Assembly (NCBI GenBank): GCA_001516025.1
Contig: LOEU01000014.1
Coordinates: 124,001 to 188,000 of the forward strand
Direction: 5' to 3'
Source of the DNA: a bacterium BRH_c32
GTDB taxonomy: Bacteria > Bacteroidota > Ignavibacteria > Ignavibacteriales > Melioribacteraceae
Length of the DNA: 64,000 nucleotides
Shown here: positions 49,182 through 58,685 of the stretch, one piece after another
Numbering within the stretch: the stretch's first letter is position 1
How the letters are laid out: the number at the start of each line of letters is the position of its first letter
Notes under the pieces: model-generated
Told to the model about the DNA's origin: nothing
The model's input: only the letters and a program-made list of their open reading frames with translations
The model's database searches: none
Translations under genes and position numbers: made by a program

Positions 49182-49762
49182 AGTTCTATAAAATTTTTAA
49201 TTAATTGAATTCCCGGAGCACCGGACTTCTCGGGATGGAATTGGACACCATAAAAATTATTTCTCATCATTGCAGAAGCGAAGGTAATTCCATATTCCGA
49301 AGTGGCAATCTGGAATTCATTCTCAGGCATATAATATGAATTAGCAAAATAGAATAACTCACCTGACTTAATATTATGAAACAGTTTATTATCTGAATTA
49401 TGAATAATATTATTCCATCCCATGTGAGGCACTTGCAATGAAGAATCATCAAATTTCTTAATTGTCCCCGGAAAAACACCGAGACAGGTTACATCGCCTT
49501 CGTTAGATTTTTCAGCCAATAATTGCATTCCTAAACATATTCCTAAGAATGGTTTTTTAATAATTCTTAATAGATTAAATAAATTCATAAGATGAAGTTT
49601 TCTAATTGCAAACGAAGCTTCTCCAACTCCGGGAAATATTATCTTATCTCCTTTGCATAAATCCATTTCACGGTTACTGATTAAGTAATCGACTTTTAAT
49701 TCATCAAGAACATTTTTTACGGAAGCAATATTCCCCGCTCCGTAATCCAATACTGTTATCAT
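49175..49762 (-). CDS. hisH: Imidazole glycerol phosphate synthase, glutamine amidotransferase subunit
   Basis: A 195-residue class I amidotransferase that feeds ammonia to HisF. ITVLDYGAGNIASVKNVL starts the fold, and FLGICLGMQLLAE holds the nucleophile Cys. FYGVQFHPEKSG holds the catalytic His and Glu. The overlap with hisB (four bases) and hisA (seven bases) fits tight translational coupling of the operon. Confidence 0.96.
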   Translation of the reverse strand: MITVLDYGAGNIASVKNVLDELKVDYLISNREMDLCKGDKIIFPGVGEASFAIRKLHLMNLFNLLRIIKKPFLGICLGMQLLAEKSNEGDVTCLGVFPGTIKKFDDSSLQVPHMGWNNIIHNSDNKLFHNIKSGELFYFANSYYMPENEFQIATSEYGITFASAMMRNNFYGVQFHPEKSGAPGIQLIKNFIELC

Positions 49763-50610
49763 AATACACCTTTTGTAGTCGGTAATATATTTTTATTTTT
49801 TTCTGAAATAGAGATTGCGCTATTTATTGCTCTGCCAAAAGCCTTAAACATCGATTCAATTTTGTGGTGATCATTTTCACCTTTTGTATTAATATGAACA
49901 TTAGCTTTAAGTCCGACACTTATAGCTCTAAAAAATTCTTTCGCCAATTCTGTCGGGAATTGTCCGACCATTTCCCTGCTAAATATTGCATCAAATTCTA
50001 AAAATGGTCTTCCGCTTAAATCAACTGCGAATTGAGTAATTGAATCATCCATTGGGACTACAAAACCAAATCTTGAAATACCTTTTTTATCTCCAAGCGC
50101 ACTTAATATTGCTTCTCCTAAAGCTAAACCGACGTCTTCAACCAAATGATGCTCATCGACACTTAAATCACCCTTTGCATTTATTATGGTATCAATGAAT
50201 GAATGCTTCGCAAATTGTTCTAGCATATGATCGAAGAAACCATTACCGGTTTTTATTTTTGAATTCCCTTTGCCATCTAAATTCAGCTCTATTTTAATAT
50301 TTGTTTCCTTAGTAATTCTGCTATGTTTGATAATTCTATTACTTTTCAATAACAATTTGCATCTTTTTCTAAAATAGTCGGTATTCGATTTAAATATGAT
50401 TTGTTCATCATATTTTTCTAATGGCAATCCAAATCTAATCTCTATTCCTTCGCTATCCAAAAATGTTTTATATGCAATACCAATTTCGGTTTCAGAAATA
50501 TTGGAATACAATTCATACCCGGTTTTAAATAATTTCTTTAATGATGTAATAAATTCAATTGGTATATTTTTTATATCTAAAAAATATTTTTTGTCAATTA
50601 GAAGTTTCAT
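49759..50610 (-). CDS. hisB: Imidazoleglycerol-phosphate dehydratase with vestigial HAD-like N-terminus
   Basis: A 283-residue protein. The C-terminal 190 residues (about 95-283) are the dehydratase with all metal motifs: GNGFFDHMLEQFAKHS, SVDEHHLVEDVG and NDHHKIESMFKAFGR. The first 90 residues align in order with the phosphatase half of bifunctional HisB (FITSLKKLFKTGYELYSN, FLDSEGIEIRFGLPLE) but lack the DxDGT nucleophile motif, where IDKKYF is found, and the metal-binding loops. The histidinol-phosphate phosphatase activity is therefore probably lost and the domain is a remnant. It overlaps hisC and hisH. Confidence 0.9.
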   Translation of the reverse strand: MKLLIDKKYFLDIKNIPIEFITSLKKLFKTGYELYSNISETEIGIAYKTFLDSEGIEIRFGLPLEKYDEQIIFKSNTDYFRKRCKLLLKSNRIIKHSRITKETNIKIELNLDGKGNSKIKTGNGFFDHMLEQFAKHSFIDTIINAKGDLSVDEHHLVEDVGLALGEAILSALGDKKGISRFGFVVPMDDSITQFAVDLSGRPFLEFDAIFSREMVGQFPTELAKEFFRAISVGLKANVHINTKGENDHHKIESMFKAFGRAINSAISISEKNKNILPTTKGVL

Positions 50611-51652
50611 AGAATTTCCTAAGATTCAATAAAAAAGTATTATTTTCTTCAATAGTACCGATTGAGACACGCAATGAGTTTATAATCTGACTGCTCCTAT
50701 CTCGTATCACAATTCCATTTGCTATCAAATAATTAAATAATTCAATATGCCTATCAGCTTGGAATAAAATATAATTAGCATCAGTGGGATATACTTTAGT
50801 TACCTCTTTAATTTTAGTTAGTTCCTTATATAATCGATTTCTTTCCGAAATTATTAAATCAATATTTTTTCTTTTAATCTCTTCTTTATCAATTACCTTA
50901 AAGAAAAGATTGCTCACTAAGGCACTAATATTATAGGGTAATTTTACATTAAGAAGAATATTAATAATTTCTTTAGATGCTAATGCGTAGCCAAGCCTTA
51001 AACCTGCTAATCCCCATGCTTTTGAGAAAGTACGTAATAGAATAATATTATTGAAATTATTTAGTTCATTTATAAAACTAAATTCAATATTACAAAAATC
51101 GATATATGCTTCATCAATTACTATAATACCATCAAATGATTTGATAATGTTTATTACAGATTCTTTCTCTAATAAGTTGCCTGTCGGATTATTTGGTGAA
51201 CATAAAAATAATATTTTGCTATTTGCATCCATCGATTTATAAAAATTCTCTTGAGAGATTTGGAAATACTTGCTTAAGTCAAAGTAATTAACGCTAATAT
51301 CATTGATTTTGGCTGCGACTTCATACATGCCGTAAGTTGGTTTTGGAATAATAATATTGTCCTTCCCAGGTTCGCAGAATATTCTAATTATTAAATCTAT
51401 TAATTCATCAGAGCCCGCTCCAAAAACGATATTTTCAGGTTTAATAGAAAGATATTCGCTCAATCGTTTTCTCATTTTTGTGTGAAATGGATCCGGATAC
51501 CTATTGATATCAATTTCATTTTCTGTTATCCCCATATTACAATATGGATTTTCATTTGCATCTAATAAGATTCCGTTGAGATTAAGACTTCTTGCAGAAG
51601 AATATGGTGTTAATTCTAAAATATTTTTTCTTACTTTATTTATAATATTCAT
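50594..51652 (-). CDS. hisC: Histidinol-phosphate aminotransferase
   Basis: A 352-residue PLP enzyme of aminotransferase class I/II, step 7 of histidine synthesis. GAGSDELIDLIIR, FLCSPNNPTGNLL, IVIDEAYIDF, the Schiff-base Lys in LLRTFSKAWGLAGLRLGYA, and RVSIGTIEEN with the substrate Arg are present. Two ATGs are near. The first (51658) touches AGGAG with no spacing, so the second (51652, six-base spacing) is probably the true start. The end overlaps hisB by 17 bases. Confidence 0.95.
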   Translation of the reverse strand: MNIINKVRKNILELTPYSSARSLNLNGILLDANENPYCNMGITENEIDINRYPDPFHTKMRKRLSEYLSIKPENIVFGAGSDELIDLIIRIFCEPGKDNIIIPKPTYGMYEVAAKINDISVNYFDLSKYFQISQENFYKSMDANSKILFLCSPNNPTGNLLEKESVINIIKSFDGIIVIDEAYIDFCNIEFSFINELNNFNNIILLRTFSKAWGLAGLRLGYALASKEIINILLNVKLPYNISALVSNLFFKVIDKEEIKRKNIDLIISERNRLYKELTKIKEVTKVYPTDANYILFQADRHIELFNYLIANGIVIRDRSSQIINSLRVSIGTIEENNTFLLNLRKFYETSN

Positions 51653-51654
51653 AA

Positions 51655-52932
51655 TCATCTCCTAACCTTGATAGCATTTGCGTGAGCATCCAGTCCCTCG
51701 ATTTCAGCTAAAGTAATAATAGTATCTTCAATCGATTTTAATCCGGTTTTTGTAAGCGCCTGAAATGTTATACTTTTTTGAAATGAATTCAGCGTTACTC
51801 CACTAAAAGATTTAGCGAATCCGTTTGTAGGAAGAGTATGATTAGTGCCTGAAGCATAATCCCCTGCGCTTTCCGGAGAATAATTACCAAGAAATACAGA
51901 GCCAGCATTTTCAATTTTTCTTTTATATTTCGTGATTTTTTTTACTTGGAGAATTAAATGCTCCGGTGCGTATTCATTACTAAAATCAAATGCATCTACT
52001 AAATTGTCGGTTATAATTATAAATGAATTATTTAATGATTCTTTAATAAACTTAGCACGTTTAAGAGTCTTTAATTGAATATCTAATTCCTTCAAGACTA
52101 ATTCGGCAAAATCTTCTGAATTTGTTACAAGAATACTGGAAGAATCTACTCCATGTTCAGCTTGAGATAAAAGGTCAGAAGCCGTAAAACCAGGATTAGC
52201 AGTTTCATCTGCGATTATAAGTACCTCGCTAGGTCCGGCGGGCATATCAATAGCCGATCCTTCAGGATCAATTGAAACCATATTTTTAGCCACTGTTACG
52301 TATCTATTCCCGGGTCCATAAATTTTATCCACTTTCTTGAATTGTATATCTCCATAGGCCATAAGTCCGATTCCTTGAACTCCTCCAATTTTTAGAATTT
52401 CAGTAATTCCTAACATCCTTGCGATGTATAGAATATGTGGATCAACTTTATCTTTTGCCGGTGTTGAAATTACTATTCTTTTACATCCCGCTATTTTTGC
52501 GGGTATTGCAATCATTAATAAGGTCGAAGGTAAAACCGCCGTGCCACCCGGAATGTATAATCCAACATTATTGATAGGAAGATAATTCAAAGAACATTTT
52601 ATCCCTTCCGAAATATTAACGTCTATATTTTTTCTCTTCTGAAGCGCATGAAATTTATAAATATTTTTGTAGGCTTCTTTTATTGCATGCTTTACCGATT
52701 TAGAAATTAAATTAGTACCTTCTTTAATCTCAATAGGAGAAACAAAGGGAGATTGAGAAGAATAATTATCATATTTCTTTGCAAATTTAATTGCTGATTT
52801 TAATCCACCTTTCTTCACATTTTCTAATATAAATTTGACATCAGAATCTATATCACTCATTATATTACGAGTGCGATTCATCAAAGTTGATTTTTGTTTT
52901 TCAGATAATTCTTTATAAAAATATTTTTTCAT
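51655..52932 (-). CDS. hisD: Histidinol dehydrogenase
   Basis: A 425-residue zinc enzyme that oxidises histidinol to histidine in two NAD-dependent steps. [75 protein letters not shown] and [20 protein letters not shown] are the family signatures and include the zinc ligands. The length is normal. It overlaps hisG by four bases (ATGA) and hisC by four to a few bases. Confidence 0.97.
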   Translation of the reverse strand: MKKYFYKELSEKQKSTLMNRTRNIMSDIDSDVKFILENVKKGGLKSAIKFAKKYDNYSSQSPFVSPIEIKEGTNLISKSVKHAIKEAYKNIYKFHALQKRKNIDVNISEGIKCSLNYLPINNVGLYIPGGTAVLPSTLLMIAIPAKIAGCKRIVISTPAKDKVDPHILYIARMLGITEILKIGGVQGIGLMAYGDIQFKKVDKIYGPGNRYVTVAKNMVSIDPEGSAIDMPAGPSEVLIIADETANPGFTASDLLSQAEHGVDSSSILVTNSEDFAELVLKELDIQLKTLKRAKFIKESLNNSFIIITDNLVDAFDFSNEYAPEHLILQVKKITKYKRKIENAGSVFLGNYSPESAGDYASGTNHTLPTNGFAKSFSGVTLNSFQKSITFQALTKTGLKSIEDTIITLAEIEGLDAHANAIKVRR

Positions 52933-53795
52933 AATATCATGTTCTCAATTGGAATTAATAAAATCCCGGAAGCACCGGCGTCTTTTAATTTATCATTTAT
53001 TTCCCAAAATTGATCCGAAGGAATCACAGCATGAACTGCCAGCATCGATTCATCTGCAAGTGGCAGTATTGTCGGACTCTTGAGTGATGGAATTATATTT
53101 GACACGATCTCTAAAGACTCTTTTGGAATATTCATCATTATATATTTCGATTTTTTCGCTTTTATTGCAGATTCAATTCGCAATATTAATTTGTTTAGAA
53201 TCTCCTGTTTATAATTGTTTTGTGCTAAAGATGTATTTTTAATTAATACCGCTTCTGAATTAAATATGTCAATAAATGGTTTTAGCTTATGGAGTCTTAG
53301 TGTATTACCTGTTGAAACTATATCGCAGATTAAATCCGTAATTCCAAGTGATGGAGCAACCTCGACTGAACCGCTAATATCAATTATTTTTGCATTAATA
53401 TTATTTTTTATTAAAAAGTTTTTTAAAATTACGGGGTATGAAGTAGCAATTCTTTTATCGTTTAATTCGGAAATTGAATTAAATTCATTTGCTTCTGGTA
53501 CTGCAATTGTCAATTTGCATTTGCTATAGCCTAATCTAAAACCAATCTCGACATTAGTATTTTTTTCAAACAAAACATTTTCACCAACAATTCCAATATC
53601 CGTAACACCATCCTGAACATACTCAGGGATATCATCATCTCTTAAGAATATTAGATCGATTGGAAAATTACGAGCGGGCACCATTAATCGATCTGAATAA
53701 TTTTCTATTTCGAGACCACAGTTTTTTAATAACTCAATTGTTTTCTCTGTTAATCTGCCTTTCTTCTGTATTGCAAGTTTCAAGTTCTCTTTCAT
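52929..53795 (-). CDS. hisG: ATP phosphoribosyltransferase, long form
   Basis: A 288-residue long-form HisG, the first and feedback-controlled step of histidine synthesis. LKLAIQKKGRLTEKTIELL opens the catalytic part, and DLICDIVSTGNTLRLHKL is the PRPP loop. A C-terminal ACT-like domain (about 210-288) should bind histidine for feedback inhibition. The ATG at 53795 has AAAGGAG at five-base spacing, while a GTG at 53801 lies inside that site and is rejected. It is preceded by the attenuator at 53813-53934. Confidence 0.96.
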   Translation of the reverse strand: MKENLKLAIQKKGRLTEKTIELLKNCGLEIENYSDRLMVPARNFPIDLIFLRDDDIPEYVQDGVTDIGIVGENVLFEKNTNVEIGFRLGYSKCKLTIAVPEANEFNSISELNDKRIATSYPVILKNFLIKNNINAKIIDISGSVEVAPSLGITDLICDIVSTGNTLRLHKLKPFIDIFNSEAVLIKNTSLAQNNYKQEILNKLILRIESAIKAKKSKYIMMNIPKESLEIVSNIIPSLKSPTILPLADESMLAVHAVIPSDQFWEINDKLKDAGASGILLIPIENMIL

Positions 53796-53812
53796 ATACA
53801 CTCCTTTAAACG

Positions 53813-53838
53813 AAAAAAGCTCGGCAGAGCCGAGCTTT
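53813..53838 (-). terminator. His-operon attenuator terminator
   Basis: AAAGCTCGGC (53829-53838 on the minus strand) and GCCGAGCTTT form a stem of up to 10 base pairs with a 3-base TCT loop, followed by a run of T's to 53813. It stands between the His-rich leader peptide and hisG. A segment across the leader stop codon (53872-53882, GCCGGTAAGCT) can pair with the 5' arm of the stem, past a 3-base bulge, to form an antiterminator. Confidence 0.85.
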
Positions 53839-53874
53839 AAATTCTGAAATATTTATTGAATATTTGGATATAGC

Positions 53875-53934
53875 TTACCGGCTTCCTTTGTATGGAATAT
53901 TAGAATGATGATGATGTACTAACACGGTAAACAT
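53875..53934 (-). CDS. hisL: His-operon leader peptide with four consecutive histidines
   Basis: A 19-codon gene on the minus strand coding MFTVLVHHHHSNIPYKGSR, with four CAT codons in a row (53905-53916), preceded by AAGGA at normal spacing. It lies 80 bases upstream of hisG with a terminator between. This is the arrangement of transcription attenuation in histidine operons. When His-tRNA is scarce the ribosome stalls on the His codons, the segment across the stop codon stays free to pair with the terminator's 5' arm, and transcription continues. When His is abundant the ribosome covers that segment and the terminator forms. The peptide sequence itself does not resemble the enterobacterial HisL except in function. 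Confidence 0.88.
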   Translation of the reverse strand: MFTVLVHHHHSNIPYKGSR

Positions 53935-53950
53935 GATTTTCCTTTTTTCG

Positions 53951-53979
53951 ATTGCGAAATATATGAAATATATCGCAAT
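53951..53979. promoter_or_regulatory. Dyad upstream of the his leader peptide
   Basis: ATTGCGA (53951-53957) and TCGCAAT (53973-53979) are inverted with AT-rich partial pairing inside. The dyad lies between the stop of the upstream gene (53989) and the leader peptide start (53934), so it overlaps where the his promoter should be. It may be an operator or part of the upstream gene's 3' end. The -10 and -35 elements are not clear. Confidence 0.35.
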
Positions 53980-53988
53980 GTGCAAATC

Positions 53989-56900
53989 CTATGATTGATT
54001 ATTTTTTAATTTTAGTGGCGCAGCGGCATCAGTAACAGCATCTATCTTTGATGCAAATCCACTCTTATGTTTGATATCCTCATCATTCACATAATGAATA
54101 TCCAATAAACCCGGAGACTTATATCCTGTACGTAAAAAATTAATTTCACTTAAACAGAGACTCCAACCTTCAAACCAAAGATTTAGATCATTTAATTTCG
54201 CTTCCTTTTCATTAATATGAATTAAAAGATTAATATCACTTCCCGGACCTGCAATAGTATTTTTTGTGCTTCCAAAAACATACATTGCTTTAATACCGAA
54301 TTTTTCTGCGTCCAATTCCGATGCTATCTTCTCGGCGATTTTCATTCTCCATTTCCAATGCTCTCCCGAATGATTTTCAACTAGGTCTTTGTGGACTTTT
54401 TCTGATTCTGATACTCCGGTCTCATCAGTAATCACTCCCAAAGCTATATTAAGGTCTGCATTCATCATTACTTTAAGTATGCTTCCCCCTGTTGAATTCA
54501 CTACGTCAATTACTTTAATAGTATCTTCTAAATGAGAATATTCTGGAATTAAATCCCTGATAATATTTACTGAATTATGAAAAAATGATTCATTAAATAT
54601 TATTCCTTCATTATCCGGATATAATGGTAGATAGCGAATATTTGCTTCTACCAAATCTTGGAAAAAGTGTGTTCCGAATGATAAATCAGGGAGATAATTA
54701 CCCTTCTTTTTAGCTACTTCTATTAACATTGCAGTATTATTAATATCAGAATAAGTTACACTCACTCCAAGTTTAATATCTCCGCGACTTCCCCATCTTC
54801 CCGGTCCTATTAAAATAAATTTTCTTTTCGGAAGTAATTTATTCAATTTGCCAACCGCTCTTCCGACTTGAAGAAGTCTATTTCTATCAGAAATTTCTGA
54901 ATAGTGAACCGGATCGACATAAACAATATGAGTGATTTCAGGGACACGTCCATTTGAAATAAATTTCTTTGCCGTAAATAAGATCTTCTCTTCGGGAATA
55001 TCCTTAGGAATATTATCCGATGTTATATCGCCCGTAAAACTCTGCGGGCGACATTGAAGCAGATAAAAATCATTACCATCACACGCAAATTCGATATCAA
55101 TCGGAGATTGAATCTTTGCTTGCAAGGTTTTTAATATCAGATCAACTTTTTTAAGAAAATCTGTTTTTATGAATAATTTATCGAATGTAACAATCAATTC
55201 CTTCTTCTCATCATCCAAATCAAATTGAGTGGCAGGTCTTACAATATTAGAATCATAAACTGAAAATACTTCACTAAAATTAGGGTACTCTTGACCATAT
55301 TTTTTTATCAAGTCCTTAATGTGAATAGATTCAAATTCATTAGTTTCTAAATTAATTACATCGATCTTTTTAGGTGAATATCGGAACATCTCTTCGGGAG
55401 TTACATTTACTTTTAGACTTGGCTGACCCGGAGATGCCAGAAGCGGATAATCATCACTTAATCTATCAACTGCTCTTGTACCTAAACCCGGAACAATTCT
55501 TATTAATCCATCATTTCTTTTAATACGGGGCGACCATCTGAATTCATTTGTACTGAATGCTACACCGGCAAAAGCAGGGAGAAAATAATTGCCTACCTTA
55601 ACACCAACTACTTCTTGAATCATAACTCCCATCTCTTCATGAAAATCGAGGAGACCTCTTTCAGCACGATATTCAATAGGATCAGGACTAAATGTAGAAG
55701 CATAAACCTCTGCAATAGCATCCATTAGCGCTATAAGGCGGTCTTCCTTACTCCCTTGGTTTGCCAGGAATAAACTTTTGTACTTCCCCGAGAATGCAGC
55801 ACCAAGTTGATCTTCCAGTAATGAAGAACTTCTGACAATTAATGGTTTCTCTCCCAAATCATCTAATGCTACCGATAAACCTTTTACAATATCCGGAGGA
55901 AACTCTGAATTTTTAAATAATTGTACTATGTGTGGATATTCAATTCTCACTTCATCAATCTCTTTATATTTTTGCTCGAGCACTTCTTCAAGATTATTAT
56001 ATTGCATGAAATACAATACACCATCAGATGAGATATACCATGTTTTAGGAATTTTTATATTTTGAATAAGAGGATCATTTTCAGATTCTTTGCTAATTAT
56101 ATGATATGATAAAAATAAACCGGCACTTTTACCTCCAAGCTTACCGTGGCTTGCGGGCGGGAAAATCATTTTATCAATTAGCTTATAAAAATCTGTAAGC
56201 TTCACGTATTCCTTAGCAACACTAATAAAATCAAGCTGATCGGTAAAAAATCTTCTTAATAATGAAACACGTAATCCCTTCACTGTCGATGGTGATAATT
56301 CTAATTTTTCGGGAGAGATATGATAATACTTTCGGATTGCATCCGAAATTTCAGTTAATGATGTATCTTGATTTTCTACTACTTTTACTAATCCGCTTGA
56401 TTTATCTTCTTGAATCCATTTTTGAATTCGTGCAAGAATTATATCATCGGTTAAGTTTTCACCTGCAAGTCTAATTATAGTATCAACGTATTCATCATAG
56501 TTGGCAATCTTTTTTATCTTCATCGGTTTGTTTTCATCGCTCTCTTCTTCAAACTCCACTACTCTTCTTTTGATACTAGCGTGTTTCATCAGCATCTCTG
56601 CTTCTTCAACTCCTTTCCAGCATAAGAAATGAAGTAGCTTACGCATTAAACTCATGAAGAGATTTGGGTCAGTCTTTCTAATCATATCAAGTACTATTTG
56701 CCATTCACCTTTAGATGATTTGGAAACCGTCTCTCTAACATCATTCATTTCCTTAAATACATTTTTAAGTTTTTTATGAAGAATAAAATGCCCAAGTCTT
56801 TCTGCAACAGTATTTAATAATTTTTTTTCTCCTTTAAGGAAAGGACCAAAATCAGCTTTGGGAAGTTCCTTTAAATAAAATAATTTTATGAGTCCAACAA

Positions 56901-57177
56901 CTTTTTCTTGTACAACAATATCAACTTGAATAAACCATTTTGATTCTTCAAACTCGCTTGTCTGATAAGTGATATCCTCATAAAATAATTTTACTCTGCA
57001 TGAATCAGGATATTGGCATCCTTGAGGTAAAGTATTAATTATTGTATGAAATGCTTGCCGGGCAGATATATCAGATTTATTTAAAGTGTCTTCAATTATA
57101 TATAGGCAGTTTAATTCTTTTGCACGTTCTTGCAATTCGAGCACTAAACTATCTGCAGGTTTATTAGTAGTCTTCAT
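53989..57177 (-). CDS. PEP synthase-like protein with GAF-like N-terminus and C-terminal nucleotidyltransferase domain
   Basis: A 1062-residue cytoplasmic protein with an unusual domain set. A GAF-like region (about 5-140, with YPDSCRVKLFYED) starts it. An ATP-grasp domain of the PPDK/PEP-synthase type follows (about 340-720: GKLGGKSAGLFLSYH, IVRSSSLLEDQLGAAFSGKY, DIEFACDGNDFYLLQCRPQS). A family-specific domain is next (IGPGRWGSRGDIKLGVSVTY), then a nucleotidyltransferase domain (about 955-1050: YVFGSTKNTIAGPGSDINLL). The phosphohistidine domain (TSHxA) and the PEP-binding barrel of true PEP synthase are absent, so it cannot make PEP alone. It may transfer phosphate or nucleotidyl groups to an unknown target. 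It lies directly upstream of the his leader on the same strand. Confidence 0.8.
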   Translation of the reverse strand: MKTTNKPADSLVLELQERAKELNCLYIIEDTLNKSDISARQAFHTIINTLPQGCQYPDSCRVKLFYEDITYQTSEFEESKWFIQVDIVVQEKVVGLIKLFYLKELPKADFGPFLKGEKKLLNTVAERLGHFILHKKLKNVFKEMNDVRETVSKSSKGEWQIVLDMIRKTDPNLFMSLMRKLLHFLCWKGVEEAEMLMKHASIKRRVVEFEEESDENKPMKIKKIANYDEYVDTIIRLAGENLTDDIILARIQKWIQEDKSSGLVKVVENQDTSLTEISDAIRKYYHISPEKLELSPSTVKGLRVSLLRRFFTDQLDFISVAKEYVKLTDFYKLIDKMIFPPASHGKLGGKSAGLFLSYHIISKESENDPLIQNIKIPKTWYISSDGVLYFMQYNNLEEVLEQKYKEIDEVRIEYPHIVQLFKNSEFPPDIVKGLSVALDDLGEKPLIVRSSSLLEDQLGAAFSGKYKSLFLANQGSKEDRLIALMDAIAEVYASTFSPDPIEYRAERGLLDFHEEMGVMIQEVVGVKVGNYFLPAFAGVAFSTNEFRWSPRIKRNDGLIRIVPGLGTRAVDRLSDDYPLLASPGQPSLKVNVTPEEMFRYSPKKIDVINLETNEFESIHIKDLIKKYGQEYPNFSEVFSVYDSNIVRPATQFDLDDEKKELIVTFDKLFIKTDFLKKVDLILKTLQAKIQSPIDIEFACDGNDFYLLQCRPQSFTGDITSDNIPKDIPEEKILFTAKKFISNGRVPEITHIVYVDPVHYSEISDRNRLLQVGRAVGKLNKLLPKRKFILIGPGRWGSRGDIKLGVSVTYSDINNTAMLIEVAKKKGNYLPDLSFGTHFFQDLVEANIRYLPLYPDNEGIIFNESFFHNSVNIIRDLIPEYSHLEDTIKVIDVVNSTGGSILKVMMNADLNIALGVITDETGVSESEKVHKDLVENHSGEHWKWRMKIAEKIASELDAEKFGIKAMYVFGSTKNTIAGPGSDINLLIHINEKEAKLNDLNLWFEGWSLCLSEINFLRTGYKSPGLLDIHYVNDEDIKHKSGFASKIDAVTDAAAPLKLKNNQS

Positions 57178-57246
57178 AAATGTATTTTTATTTTATTGTT
57201 ATTGGATTGATTAAAATAAGGAATTTAGGAGGGAAGTAAAAGAAAA

Positions 57247-57278
57247 GAAAATGGGATTGGGTATTAATCCAATCCCAT
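57247..57278 (-). terminator. Terminator after glutamate dehydrogenase
   Basis: ATGGGATTGG (57251-57260) and CCAATCCCAT (57269-57278) form a 10-base-pair stem with an 8-base loop. On the minus strand it follows the gdhA stop and is followed by TTTTCTTTTC. Confidence 0.82.
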
Positions 57279-57298
57279 CAAGAAATAAATTAGGCTTT

Positions 57299-58585
57299 TT
57301 ATACCCAACCTCTATCGCGGCATGCTTGCGCAACACGATTAATTGATATAACATAAGCTGCATCACGCATAAACATTTTTCTCTTTGAAGCTAAATCACT
57401 TACTGCATGGAATGCAGCTGTCATTTTGGAATCTAATTTGGTAAGTACTTCTTCTTTTTCCCAATAATAATTCATATTACACTGAACTTGCTCGAAATAA
57501 GAACATGTTACTCCACCTGCATTTGCTAAGAAATCGGGAATTACAAAAATTCCTTTTTCCTGTAATATTTTATCTGCTTCCGGAGTGGTTGGGCCATTAG
57601 CACCTTCAGCTAATACTTTAACTTTTTTGCTAATCTTCTGAGCATTATCGCCTCTTACCTGATTTTCTAAAGCAGCAGGAATAAGGATATCAACATCTTG
57701 CTCAATCCAAATATCGCCACCAAGGATTTCATAACCCAATTCCTTTGCTTTATCTTTATCAATTCCACCGAATTTATTTGTAATGCTTCTTAGAACGTTT
57801 AGATCAACTCCATCAGCTTTCTTGAATGTGTAAGATACTTGGTCTTCTTGATCCCAACAGGATACGCAAATAACTTTGCCTCCTAATAAAGTGTAAAGTT
57901 CGATAGCATATTGAGCAACATTTCCAAAACCTTGAACACTTGCAGTAGTCTTAGTGATATCAATGTTTAATTGCTTTAGTGCTTCTCTTACTGTATAGAT
58001 AACTCCATAACCGGTAGCTTCAGTTCTACCTAAAGAACCGCCCATTCCAACAGGTTTACCGGTAATAAATCCGGGATATTTAGCGCCATGAATGGTTTCA
58101 AATTCATCTAACATCCATAACATGTGTTGACCATTTGTCATAACATCAGGAGCAGGAACATCATTCAATGGACCAACATTTCTTGCTAATTGCCTAACCC
58201 AGCCGCGGCAAATATTTTCTTGTTCACGCATTGAAAGATTATGTGGATCGCAAATTACTCCACCCTTTCCTCCGCCTAAAGGAATATTAACAACTGCACA
58301 TTTCCATGTCATCCATGTAGCTAAAGCTTTTACCGTATCAACAGTCTCCTGTGGATGGAATCTAATTCCACCTTTTGCCGGACCGCGTGCATCATTATGC
58401 TGAACTCTGAACCCTTTAAAAACTTTTACACTTCCATCATCCATCTTAACGGGAATACTAAAATGATATTCGCGAAGTGGATTTCTTAATAGTTGACGAG
58501 TAGAATCATCAAGATTTAGAATATCAGCTACTTTGTCAAACTGTGCTTGTGCCATTTCAAAAGCATTAAAATCTTTACTTGACAT
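57299..58585 (-). CDS. gdhA: Glutamate dehydrogenase, hexameric Glu/Leu/Phe/Val dehydrogenase family
   Basis: A 428-residue NAD(P)-dependent enzyme that converts glutamate to 2-oxoglutarate and ammonia, reversibly. GPAKGGIRFHP, TWMTWKCAVVNIPLGGGKGG with the catalytic Lys, APDVMTN with the catalytic Asp and VQGFGNVAQYAIEL with the dinucleotide-binding GxGxxA are intact. The ATG at 58585 is chosen because GAGG lies six bases upstream, while the TTG at 58597 precedes that site. With the lysine and peptide genes it fits amino-acid use. The divergent region upstream holds interleaved inverted repeats. Confidence 0.94.
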   Translation of the reverse strand: MSSKDFNAFEMAQAQFDKVADILNLDDSTRQLLRNPLREYHFSIPVKMDDGSVKVFKGFRVQHNDARGPAKGGIRFHPQETVDTVKALATWMTWKCAVVNIPLGGGKGGVICDPHNLSMREQENICRGWVRQLARNVGPLNDVPAPDVMTNGQHMLWMLDEFETIHGAKYPGFITGKPVGMGGSLGRTEATGYGVIYTVREALKQLNIDITKTTASVQGFGNVAQYAIELYTLLGGKVICVSCWDQEDQVSYTFKKADGVDLNVLRSITNKFGGIDKDKAKELGYEILGGDIWIEQDVDILIPAALENQVRGDNAQKISKKVKVLAEGANGPTTPEADKILQEKGIFVIPDFLANAGGVTCSYFEQVQCNMNYYWEKEEVLTKLDSKMTAAFHAVSDLASKRKMFMRDAAYVISINRVAQACRDRGWV

Positions 58586-58614
58586 ACAAAACCTCAAACT
58601 GTTTTTTTATAATG

Positions 58615-58685
58615 GTCGGAAATATTACATTAAGATTGTTTTATCCAATAACTCATCATATTTCCGACTTGATTAATGTTATTGG
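58615..58685. repeat. Interleaved inverted repeats in the gdhA/prolyl oligopeptidase control region
   Basis: GTCGGAAATAT (58615-58625) has its perfect 11-base partner ATATTTCCGAC at 58658-58668. CCAATAAC (58645-58652) has its perfect 8-base partner GTTATTGG at 58678-58685. The order arm1, arm2, arm1', arm2' is that of an H-type pseudoknot if transcribed. The nearest arm lies 30 bases upstream of the gdhA ATG. As DNA, the 11-base pair with centres 43 bases apart could be operator half-sites. Confidence 0.55.

Noticed and set aside
53796..53801. GTG start of hisG at 53801
   Set aside because: It falls within the AAAGGAG ribosome site that serves the ATG at 53795.
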